Source: Triparma columacea | Lineage: Eukaryota > Sar > Bolidophyceae > Parmales > Triparmaceae | NCBI GenBank assembly: GCA_030267965.1 | Contig: BRYA01000245.1 | Location: 1 to 64,000 of the forward strand | Direction of reading: 5' to 3' | DNA: 64,000 nt | Shown here: piece by piece, positions 11,401 through 23,400 of the stretch | Layout of the letters: every line of letters starts with the position of its first letter | Numbering within the stretch: position 1 is the stretch's first letter | Position numbers and translations under genes: made by a program | Notes under the pieces: model-generated | What the model was told of the DNA's origin: nothing | Seen by the model: only the letters and a program-made list of their open reading frames with translations | Databases searched by the model: none

Positions 11401-14400
11401 TCGAGCCCTACTCAAGGTAACCCTGTGGTTTTTCACGCTCTCCTTCAACATCTCTGCACCAGCATCCTCTTCAAGAGCGGCAGCAGCGGCCAACCCCTTG
11501 TCGACAATTTTGCAAGAGGGTAGACTTTTCTGGGCTATTCTGGCGCTCCAACTGGCATGACCCCACTGAACAGAATCTCCCAAAGCAAAGTAAAACGTAC
11601 CGCCGTCGACCACCGAGAAGCCCAGCGTTTCATCTTTTTCTCTATTAGTCTCTTTCTCAGAGAACGCCTCATCTGTGGTAAAGGCTATCTTCAGCTTGTC
11701 CCCTCCAGGCTGCAGCAGGTTGACATACACGGTGGTCCCAAGAAGCACCTTGGCAACTTCCATCACAATGAAAGTTAGCAACGAGCGCAGGTCGGGGATC
11801 TTCTCCCAGTTCTGGCACGCCCACTGAAGCCTTCTTAGACTCTTTTGTTGGTCCCTGATCCTCTGCTCTCTCTGCCTGACAATTGTTAGTGCGGCCTCCA
11901 TCTGATTGCTAGCCTGCTTGCAAAACATTTCGTCTTCTTCGCTAACGAGGCCCTTGTGCGCTGCCACCACGATGGCATACTTGTTCTTCATATCGGCCAT
12001 CGCCCCTCCACTGTCGACATCCTTCTGTGCCTTCACTAACGGCACCACCGAAGAGTCCCCTCCAGCATCGCCTTCACCCTCGTCCGATACAAAAAAATCG
12101 TGGAACGGCATCACCAGCCTGTCGGGATTCCCTGAAACCATGGTGAACTTGATTTGTCTCAGCCAGGCACCAATGATTTGACCCGCGCCCATCTCTCCAA
12201 TGATTGGGCCGCCTGCGTACTCGTCCTTCTCGCTTGCAGCCACGAGCCTCCTGGCTTTGTTCATGAGCTTCAACTTTACCCTGTTGAAGAGCATGTGTTG
12301 ATCAGGATCAGTGTCCTCGCCTTCAATCCTCCTTTCCTCAGCTTCCAAGTCAGGTGCAACCGTGACGGTCTGCTCCAAGAAATTGTGCCTCCTCTTCTCC
12401 CTCTCAGGAGGGGGTTTTGGCGTGGAGATTCTCGTTCTTTCCTTTCTCTTGTTGATAACAACGGTGATGGTCCCCTTGATTTGCTTCTTGCGATTTGTAG
12501 CCCAGCCTTTCCTGTTCTGCAGCTCGAAGGTCATTTCACCATTCTGAGGGTGCAAAAGCATCTCAACCCCAATCTCTATGCATCCGAGGAAGTCCCCGGT
12601 GATGCCCCCGAAATCTTCGTCCCAAAGCTCCAAGCCAAGATTCAAGTTTGCAGGGTTCTTCGGCATTACAACTTCGAAGTCAGCCTCACCTTCGTCCCAC
12701 ACTGGAAAGAGCGTGTCACTCTTCGTCTTGCTTTTCCCTATTTTCACTCCTCCGAACCTGGCCTGAACGAAGGGGTCAGATTCTCCCAGCATGTCTGCCT
12801 TGAGAATGTTTTCAGCCCTAACGACAGTCACTGTGCAAGTGGTAAGAACGCTCCGGTCTGTCGGATCGACATGCTCTTCGTATGAAGTAGGGTCACCATC
12901 CTTTCCACCTGAATTGTTCCCTCCAAAGATTGTCCTGAACCAGCCCCCACTATCATCCTTCTCCTCATACTCTGTGAAGGCCAAGCAGATGATCCCCTGG
13001 ACGAGCTTGTTTTGCTTTTTCTTCAGCTTCTCGTTCGGCTGAAGTTCAAACTCAACAATGCCTTGCTCCAAATTGAGCAAGTCAGTGCTCGTCAGGGTTA
13101 TCATCCCGAGGAAATCCCCTACGCTCAAAGCATCAGCATCAAAGACCTCGATGGTGACGGTCTGCACGTCCAGTTCGTTTCTAGGAATTTCAATGACGAA
13201 GCTGTCGTCCCAAAGAGGCGTCGTAACGTCGTTGACAACCCTAGTCTTGCCGACCTTCTTCTCATTGACCTTGACGACTGCGAAGGGATCTGAGTTGCCA
13301 AACATGTCAGCCTTGGCCAGCCCGTAAGCTTCGATGACATTAAGTACAACCTTTTGCCTTGGATCTTTCTCAGTCTCGTAGTCCGTGGGGGTGAAACTCA
13401 CGGTGATTGTCGATCCGTCCTTCACACTCGTGTTCGAACTCTCCGGAAGTGTGGGATCCTTTAAGAGAGGGAACGTCTGAGGCTTGTCGTAGATCTCGGG
13501 GTCCTCGAGTTGCGCCTTGTTCATACAGATGCGACCCATGAAATCGCCCCTTCCACCAATGTCCATGTCCCACACCTCCAGGATGAGTTTCTCTCCTTGT
13601 GGGCCTCCTTGGCCCTTGCCAGGGGTGACGCTGCTTGCTTTGCTGCTACTCTCGCTACCGTCGTCCGAGCTGTCGGATTCGGCTCCTGGGACTTCACCGA
13701 CTTTCTTATCCAAAGAAGCTTGGCCGTAGAAAGTGACACTTTTCTTCCGAGAGATGGCAACGTCTTCTTGGTCTTTTTCTCTTTCTTCTTCATCGGAATC
13801 AGAATCATTCATTTTCTCCTCCTTTGCTTCTACATCGTTTGGAGCTCTCTCTTTCTGCTTCTGTTTCTGATTCTCCACCCCTCCCCCTCCCTCCTCGGCC
13901 CCGGAGAGCGGAAAGACGCAGCTCTCGTTCCCGAAGACTGGATCTAGGCTGTTATCAACGACTTTGGTCTCCCACCACGCGTCTCCGTCGACCCTACACA
14001 CAACAAACGGATCGCTTTTCCCGAACGTATCGGCCTTGGCCAAGCCACTGGCACTCCAAACGTTCATCCTTAGACCCTTCTCCCCCTCATGAAGTTTCCC
14101 CTGGGACCCTGAAGAATCGTCACTTCTTCCATTCTCCTCTCTCACGAACCCGAAACTCACGGAACCTTTCACCAGATCATTGTAACCCTTCAAAGTCGAG
14201 TCTGAATCAGGTTGCAACTGTCGCGATTGTACCTTACCAATAGTTGCGAGGCCCTCGTCAGTCAAAAGGTGGACTCCTTCGATGGTCGACTGGCCGAGGA
14301 ACTCGTGGGAGCCCACCATGTCTCGATCGTACACTTTTACTCTCAGGAACTCGTCTTCCTTGCAGTCAGGGGGGACAAAAACGACGAACTTGCTCTCGTT

Positions 14401-17400
14401 CCACTCTGGATTCAGGGTCTTGCTGATGTACCTTGTCTTCCCCACCACCCTGCCGGCGAATTCAACGACGGCATAGGGATCGCTTGCCCCAAATGTGTCC
14501 GCCTTGGCGAGCCCCGATGCGGATTTGACGCAGACTCTCACGGGGACCTTGGCCCCTTGGTCGACGCCCCCAGGTTCCTTCAACCTAAAGGTGAGGGTGC
14601 TGCCTGCCCTGACCAGATCATTTCGCTTGTCACCGAGTTTTCCATCCCTCACGAGCTCGAATTCTCTCCTCCCCTGGGGGTTAAAGTCGTTGTCGCTCTC
14701 CTTCGTGCAGTCCATGAGCTCCCTCGTGTTTATGGAGCACATGCCCAGAAAGTCCCCGAGCTTGCCCCCAACGTCCTCGTCCCACACCTTGAGTTCGAGA
14801 AGGCGATCCTCGAAGACAGTCTTGGGCAGCCCAACGACAATCCTGTTGTCTTTCAACCACACCGGGTCTAAAGTGTCCTGAACGCTCTTGGTTCTGAAAA
14901 TCTCGTTCCCGTCGTAATACACAATCACAAGGGGGTCGCTCTTTCCCAGCAAATCTGCCTTGGCGAGGCCCCTAGCTTCTTCAATGATAACCTCCCTAAA
15001 ATGCTTCGGCATGATGTCTTCAGCACGGCCGTAGTGCAGCCTCATGGTGCCTTGGACCAGCTTACCCATCCCATCTTTGCCCTTCCCGGGGTCCTCCTCA
15101 AGCGAGTACTCAACCCTCTTGTTCGGAGGCGGATCAAGCAGGTCATTAGCCTTGATGACGACTCTCCCCAAGAAATCGCCCAGCCCCATCATGTCCATGT
15201 CGAAGACTTCGAGGCTCAAAAACTGCGTTTCGTGACTAAAGATTTCGGGGAACCTGATGCAAAAGTGCTCGTTCCAAACTGGGTCCAAGCTGTCCTCGAC
15301 GACAAGGGTCCTTCCCACCTCCTTGCCATCCCACTTGACAATCACGAGCGGATCACTGAGCCCCCACGTGTCAGCCTTGGCGAGACCGTGGCAGTCAAGA
15401 ATGCTGAACTCGAGCTCCCTGAACTTTTTGTTTCCGTCAATGCTGTCGAGCTTCAAGCTGAGCTTACCCTTGACAAGCTTATTGGCCTTCTTGCTCAGTC
15501 CATCCTTCGTGTTAAGTTTCATCACGAAAGAGTCCTTCGGAGGCCTAATGAGCATCTTATCACCTAGCACGACTTGCCCCAAAAAGTCACCCTCGCTGCC
15601 AAAGTCGCTGTCCCACACTTCAACCCTGAGATCCATGGTGCTGCCCCTCTCGGGAGGGGAGAGGGCAAAACTCTCCCCCCAGACAGGGTTGCAATCATCC
15701 CCAATTACTCTTGTCTTGCCGATCATCTTGCCGTTCCAGAAAATCTTGCAGAACGGGTCGCTGTCTCCAAAGGAGTCGGCCTTACCGAGCTTTCTGGCGT
15801 GCTCCACTGTGAGCTCGAGCCCCTTGTCATAAATGACACCGACGCTCCCGACGCTGTTGCAAGTGATGCTTGCTAGTACCCCGAGGCTCCAGTCATCTCT
15901 AAGCCTCCAAACCTCGGCGCTGCTGCTTGTGAGGACGTTGTTCGCGATGACCTTGAGAGTCTCTATGTAGACGTCCTCAGCAGTGACGAAAATGTTGTCA
16001 ACGACACCTTCGAGCTCGCCGAGGGCACTTAGCTTCCTTTTCCTGTCAATGGCAGTTCCCATATCTACTCCCACCTTTTGAAGAAAATCCAAGACTCCCT
16101 CCTCCACCTTATCTCCGTCGGCTCTGCCCTTGCCGACGAATTCCCAGCCGTCGACACCGATGACACCCACCGAGCAATCCTTGTTTATCATAGGCACACC
16201 AAGGAATGGCCACCCGTGGTTCATTCTGTTTCCAAGAAGCTTGGGCCCGACCAACCCGTCTTGATCCTCCTCCCTCACGTCGTCAGAGAGAAAGCTGAAA
16301 GTAGAGAAGTTGTGGTCATTGTTTTCGTCTCTCACTATCCTTATTTCCCCAGAAAGCTCATCCTTATCGCACACGACGCTATTCCTAGCCTTCTTTCCAA
16401 TCATAGAAAAACTGACCCCCTTCTCTTCGTTCCTCAGCAGCTCCTTCCCCAACATGCCGCTTGTCTCGCTAACGACACTATACCTGATCGAATCACCCCC
16501 CGGCTGAAGCATCCCGAAGTAAATGTTGGACTTCGGGAGGATACCACCGAGAATGCCCATGATCTCCCTCATTAGGACAAGAACGTCAATCTTTGCCCAG
16601 TCCGAGCATAGCCGCCTAACCTTGAGGAGACCGTTTTTCCTGGCCACCTGCCTGAGTCGCCTTCCCCTGATGCACCTCAAGGCCTTTTCAGTTTCCTTCG
16701 CGACCAACTTTGCGAAGGAGACGTCTTCACCCCAGTCGTAGCCTGGCATCCTCACAATATGGAAGGCCTTTAAGGAGCCTAACTCTGGCCCTACCATCCT
16801 ACCCCACATGTTAATCCCAACGTCAAAGATCGGAGCGACCACTGACTCAGGGTTTCCGTGCAACGTGAAGCTCTTCTTGCCGCCCGCCCTGCTGCTCAAA
16901 ATCTGATTCAATTGCGTCTGGTTCACATCGACCCTGTTTTTGCTTTTGGTGATCTCGAAGCGCTCAGTGTCCGTCACCCCTCCAATAAGCGACCAGCATT
17001 CAAGGGCCTCGTTGCTCGCGTTGTGGCTTGTGACGCCCCCAATCGCGACGCTCTCAACTTGGTTCACCTTAAAGTAGATTGTCCCCTGCACGTATTGGAG
17101 CCCCTTCTTCACCTTTTCGTCGTCGAGGTCTCCCAAAACATCTTCAAGAGGCTGAAGCATGACCTCTATCTTCCTCCCCGAGGGGTAGATATATGCATCC
17201 TTCTCTACCTTCACCCCCCCCAAGAATGTGCCTGAGCCGATGGAGTCGTGATCCCAAACCTCCAAAACCATCTCCTTCTCGTTGTCGGTGATCCCCCCTC
17301 CTATATCTTTGTCCAGCAGCGTGAGCTTGAACTCGGATTGCTTCCACTTTGGGTGTAAGTTGTTGCTGATTACCTCGGTCTTCCCAATGACTTCTCCTCC

Positions 17401-20400
17401 CCACTTCAATATGGCATATGGGTCGGAACTTCTGCCGAAGCCGTCGGCCTTGGCGAGATTGTAAGCACCTGAGATGTGCACCGACACCTGTTTGACTCCA
17501 TCATTGTCAACGCCGTCGACGAGGTTCCCAAAATCTCCTGCGTCCAAGTAGATGTGGCACTTGAGGTGCCCCTGTACACAGGTCTGTTCGCTGGGGGGGA
17601 GCCCATCCTTCCTCTCCAGGACATAGCTCTTGAGACCAGGCGCCAGATGCATGTAGTAATCACCGCCGAACGTGACCTGACCAAGGAATTCTCCATCTCC
17701 GACGATGTCATAATCCCAAACCTCAATGACGAACTCTCCCAGAGGCTTTCCCGCCTTGAGTGCCTCCGTATCTAGAGTAAAAACAAAGTTCTCCCCGTCC
17801 CAAGTTGGACTAAGGGTGTTCTCCTTGACGGTCGTTCTTCCCACTTCCTCCCCGTCGCACATGATGACGCAGAAAGGGTCGCTGAGCCCAAACTTGTCAG
17901 CCTTACCTAGCCCCGAACAGCTTAGCTTTGAAAGCCTCAGAACTATCCTTGGAGTGGTACGCTTTCCGCCGACAACGCTCACATTTGCGTCTCCCTCAGC
18001 CCCGCCCTCTGCCTCATCGTCGTAGACACTATTGTAAACGGCCCACTTGACAGTTATGGTTCCCTTGACAAGTTTGTTCTGCTTCGCCTTTAGCTCTTCG
18101 TTCTTCTCAAGGGAAAGTACCACCTTCTCGAGGGGAGGAGGTGCATCGAGCAGTGTTGCAGCGGGGAGCTTTATCATTCCCAGGAAGTCACCAACACCAG
18201 TTGCATCTTGATCGTACACCTCAACTGTTAGGTTAATCCTGGCTAAATTATCAGGGAGGACGAAGCTAATCCTCTCCCCGACGAAAACGGGGCTCAAGCT
18301 ATCCTTTACAACCTTTGTCCTGTGAATTTCCCTCCCTCCAAAGCTAATGATACAGAAGGGGTCACTCGCGCCGAACATGTCTGCCTTACCAAGCCCCTCG
18401 CAGCTAATGATGTCAAAGGTCACCTCTCTCCTCAGTGGGGCAGGGGAGGGAAGTTCGTGAAGAGTCTTTAAGGTCGACTTAAGATAGTTGTCAAGAAGAT
18501 TGTCGGTCGGCATCGCCAAATCCTGCTCCAGTCTCTGGACAGGGTTCTCCCAGCTATTGCACAAGCTTAACATCTGTTCGTTGCCAGCATCGAAAGTAAG
18601 GGCCTTGTTGACAGCTGCTATCGCCTTCACCATTTCTCCCGCCTTGCAATAGCTTTTGGCAAGACCGTAGTAGAGTTTGGCGGCCAACATGTCCCTCATA
18701 TCCTTGTCTGCCTCGGCCTTTTTCACAACGACGGTCGTGAGTTTATCAATGTTCTTCATCTTCGAGATCGCCTGCAAGTACATATCCGCGGCAAAGAGGA
18801 AAGTCTTTGCAGTCATCGCCTTTTCGGCAATGTTTAAGAACGTGTACGGAGAATTGAGCCACTTGGCCAATTTGACTCCCTTCACGGCCTCTTGGTCTTC
18901 TTCCTGCTTCATTTCGTAAGCCCTCTTAAAAGTATCCTTGGCAAGATTCTTTTGGAAGGAATTATCGAGGACAGCGCCCCACTCTTCATGCACACGGGCG
19001 ATGAGGGTGAGGAGGTCGCTCTTCGAGAAGAGCGAAACTTTTGAAAGCTTCATGTACTTGTGCAGCATCTCGACGCAATCCTCATGCTCATGCCTCGAGG
19101 CCTTGAGCATGGCCACCTTCAGCATCACATTCGGTATCTCCGCATGCTGAGGGAAGTTCTCCATTATGCTTTCGTACGCCTTGAGAGCCCTCTCGTGGTT
19201 GCCAAGACACAACGTCGTCTCAGCATAGGCCAAATGACACTCCGAGTTCATGGCAACCTCGACATGAGTGAGAGCAATGTCCCATGCACTGCGAGCCTTA
19301 ACAAGGTGTAGACGTTCGGACCTCAGCCCTCCAAGATCGTACGCTTTGAGATGCTGCATGGCAAGCGTCTTCCAAAACCTTCCATCTCCGTCGAAGCCAT
19401 AGTTGGCTGCTCGCTGCAGTAGAACCGCAGAGCACTTCGTGCTCCCTAGACTGGGTGCGGAGGAAGAGTCCACACAAAGGTAACCCATCCTCACGATCAT
19501 TGAGACATTCCTCGGGTCCTCAGAGAGCTGCCCTCTGTAGAACTCCCTTGCGGCCTCTCTTATATTCTTCCTCATGATGATCCAAATGCTTTGCTTTTTC
19601 TCCTTTCGCTCATCTTGCCTCGTTTCCCTATTTAGGAGAGCCTCAAGCCTAGTACCAGGGGTTCCAGGTTTGATGACGGCAGAAGATGAAGAGGAGGCCG
19701 TAGGATCAGGAGAAGTTTGAGATCTAAGCTCAGGGGCCGAGGAGAATGCGCTGAGCTTCCTGGCCTTGCCTAATTTTTGGAGCTTACCAAGAAGAGCAAT
19801 ATTCACTCTTGCGCCCTTTGCATTCCTTCGATTTTGCACGAAGTTAGACAGGGTATCCTCGAACGATTGCACTGCACTACTTGAGAACTTGCTGAGCTCG
19901 GTTTCAACCTCACCAGCTGTTGCTTTGGCCACCTCGAGGGTCGTCTCATGAAGAGCAAGTAAAAGGTCGGCGCTCAAAGTATCAATATTCGGAGGATTGG
20001 TAATTTCCACGCTACTCCTTCTGATAATAGCTTGATTTGAAGCAATTCCGTCTGAGAGTGCACGACCAATCTTTGGTGGTGACAACTCGGCCTTGTTGTC
20101 ACCATTTTCATCCGACGGGGACACAGAAGGCAACAGCCCTCTGCTGCTAGATGTGAAAAGAATGTCGCTCAGTACGATGCTCTTTCGGTTCGATGCCTTC
20201 TTGTACTCAACCTTTTCAGTCAACAATTTTCTCTCTGCGAGTCTATCAGCAAGAAAGGACGAGCTACGTCTCAACTGTGCCGCCCTCTTCTTCGAGGATT
20301 CTCTACGCATCAATCCAGCCCCCTTTTCCTTATCGGCTCCGTCATTATTTTCTACCTCAGCCTTTGCCTCACTTGCAAGTGACTCTAGGAAAGATGGGAT

Positions 20401-23400
20401 CTTCTTTTTGTGTTTGGGTGCAGCTTTGGCAGGACTAGCAGAGGCTGCAGTATCTGAGACCGCCCCAATCGCATAGGTGAGCACTGCTTGAACAATCTCT
20501 GAAGCGACTTCAGCTGTAGCTTTAGCAACAGCAGCGTCGCCCGCACCCCCTTCAGCAGCTTTGTCGAGGATGGAACCAAGAAGACTCGGCTTCATAGCTT
20601 TATCATTCGCGGTATTCAGCAAAATATCAGATAGAGTCTCTTGCTTCGTCAAGAGTCCTCCTGACCCGTCAGGAAAGTGGCTCAAGCGTTTGGTACCGTC
20701 GGGGAAGAGGAGCACCTTCTTGTTCGGCGCATCATCTTCTTCATCTTCTTCAATCATCATTAAGCCCATGTCGCCATCCTTTTCATTGTCAATCGTCCCT
20801 TCTGCTAAAACATAGCTGCTGTCGTCAACGTCAATACCCGTGAACTGCATTAGTATGTCCACAACGTCTTTGCGTTGGTCCGTTCTGAAGTCCCTAGATG
20901 CTCTCAATTCCTTTAAGATGACCTTGTCGATATCGTCGTCGTCGTCCTCCTCCTCCTCCACCCCCCCTTCCTCCACTTGGACCCCTCCTTCCACCGGAGA
21001 GAAAAATTCTCCAGAGGAAACGTCCTCCCCGAAGTATCTCTTTAAGTCTTTTTTATTGTTCCCCCCGAACGAAGAGGCATCTTCCCCGAAGAATTTGTTG
21101 AGGTTCTTTGTATTGCTGCCCCTGAAGGACGAAGTCTCCTCACCAAAAAACTTGTTTAGCGATTTGTGTTTGGGCGCGTCAACCAACTCTGATTCACTGT
21201 CGCCCTGCTGCTTTTTTTCTTCGTCCTCTTTCTCGTCGAAGAAAGTGCTCACCCCCCGTAGCACCCCCCCTACTATCTCGTTTTCGTAACTCGGTTCGGC
21301 CTCTTTTTCTTCCGATTCAACATCCCAGGCGTGCTTCCTCTCGTTCTTCTTGTTTGCCCCCCCCTCTCCGATGTTGACACCGCAGCCAATGGCCTCCTTC
21401 AGGTAAACCTCTGCCTCATCTTCGTCTCCCACTCTCAAAAGACACTTGCCCATCATGTAGCACAGCCTACCCCTTCGAGTGCCCTCCCTTTCATCTACCT
21501 CCCCCGTCCAAGCGTTTGCGATGCTTGTTTCTCCCCTGCAAAGGTGAATCGCTTTATCAAAAAAAATTGTAGCGAAGATGAATATCCCCGCGCTCATGCT
21601 CGTCTCGGCAGCCCTGGCCCAGGTGACGCTGCTCTTGATCCATTCTTCGGCATCCAAGAACTTGGCCATGTGATCGTCGTCCGCTTCGACCTTTGCATCG
21701 AATATCTTTGCGAATGCTGCGTCTGCGACCGCAACCTTGACTGTATCGTTGCCCTTCTCCCCCCAAATTTTCAATATTGTCGCCATGATAAACATCAGGT
21801 CCATCTTGTCGAAGACCGCTACCCTCTCCAAGGCAATCACGGCGTTCATATAAGCAGCGGCTTGGTTCCACAACTCCATCTTCACGAGGATGGATGCCGC
21901 CCTTAGGTAGCAACTACCAAGGCTCTTGTGGTTGGGGAAGGCCTTCACCATGTATCCTAGGACTGCGGCGGCCCTCTTCCTGTCTCCGAGGTAGTTATGG
22001 ACTGAAGCGCATTTCATCCACAAGTCAAAGTTGACTGCATTCTCGAAGTGACCGAGGGCCTTGTCCCAGGCGGCGGCGGAGAGCTCCAAGTTCACTCGCT
22101 TTGCCTTTATCCCCCCCAACATCCAAATCTTAAGATGACTCTCGGCGAGGCATCTGTAGAATCTTCCCATGGGCAAGTCGCTCCCATCTTTGAAACCAAT
22201 GTCCGCGCCTTTCTGCATGAGCAAGCACGCAGTGTAGTGCAGTCCAATGCTGACCGAGGTACTTTCGCAGCAGAGCATTCCCATCCTGGCAATCTTTACT
22301 CCGTCTACTTTCTCTTTGTTGTCTCGCATAGGCGCAATCTCGACAATAGCGTAGTGTTTCCTAGCCAGCGGTTTGATGCTGGCGCGCAGCAACTTCCACT
22401 TCGGCTGGTTGATTTTCGAGAGCTCCAGCCTCATGAGGTCCCTCGCAATTTTAACCTCCTGAGGGTTGCTGGTCTGCAAGTACGTCTGGATTACCTCCTC
22501 AAGAGAACCGTTTACCTCCCTCTCGAACATATTCAGAGGCTTCTTGAAGTGGTTCAAGGCGGCGCAGTACTTCTCGGAATCGGGGCACAGCTCCACAGCC
22601 TTCTCAAGCGCAGATTTTGCGTACTCGTGGTCGCCGCACATGGCAAGGCACTTTGCTTGACCATACCAAAGAGAGTCCTGCCCCATGCTGCTCCTATCTC
22701 TTTCAAAAGCTTGCGAATAGAGATCGTGACCGAACCCAAAGTCGCCACAGAGTTCACACTTCATAGCGTAAGCTTGCCACGTAGAGCCGGCACCAAGCCA
22801 CTCGTTCACATTGAGGTGAAAATCTTCGTCGCCGGAGTCTTGCAGCCGCTCTAGAACAGTCTGGTACCCCATCTGCGCAATCACAGCCTTGGCATTGTCC
22901 TCCTCTTGCCAGAGCTCGTACATTCGACTAAGCAGGAACATCACCTCGAGCTCGGTGTAGACGAGGAGACCCTGTTTGGCGTGCGTAACACACTCCTTGA
23001 GTAGGTTGCAGCTTTCAGAGTACTGCTTCATCATCATGAAGAGCATAGCAAGAGAGAGCTCGATCGTTGCAGCTAATTTCACATTGCCTGGGAACTTGCC
23101 CTGGATCTGCCTGTAAGTGACAACCGCGGCAGCATTCTTGCCTAGAAACTGCTGGGACCGCGCGAGTTGCATCCAGACTTCTACGTCTATCGTAGATTCG
23201 AGATGGTGAAGGGCCTGCTTCGTAGCAAGCATGGACTCAATGAGCATAGCCCTCTCGCCAAGAATCCCCTCGTTCAACCAGGCCTGGAACAGGGACTGCG
23301 CAAGCTTCTTGTTGTAAGGGAAGGAAGTTGCAGCCATAGCATAGTGTCTCTCTGCAAGTTTTTGAGCCCTTTTCTCTTCCTTCTCGTTTTCCCATCCCAT

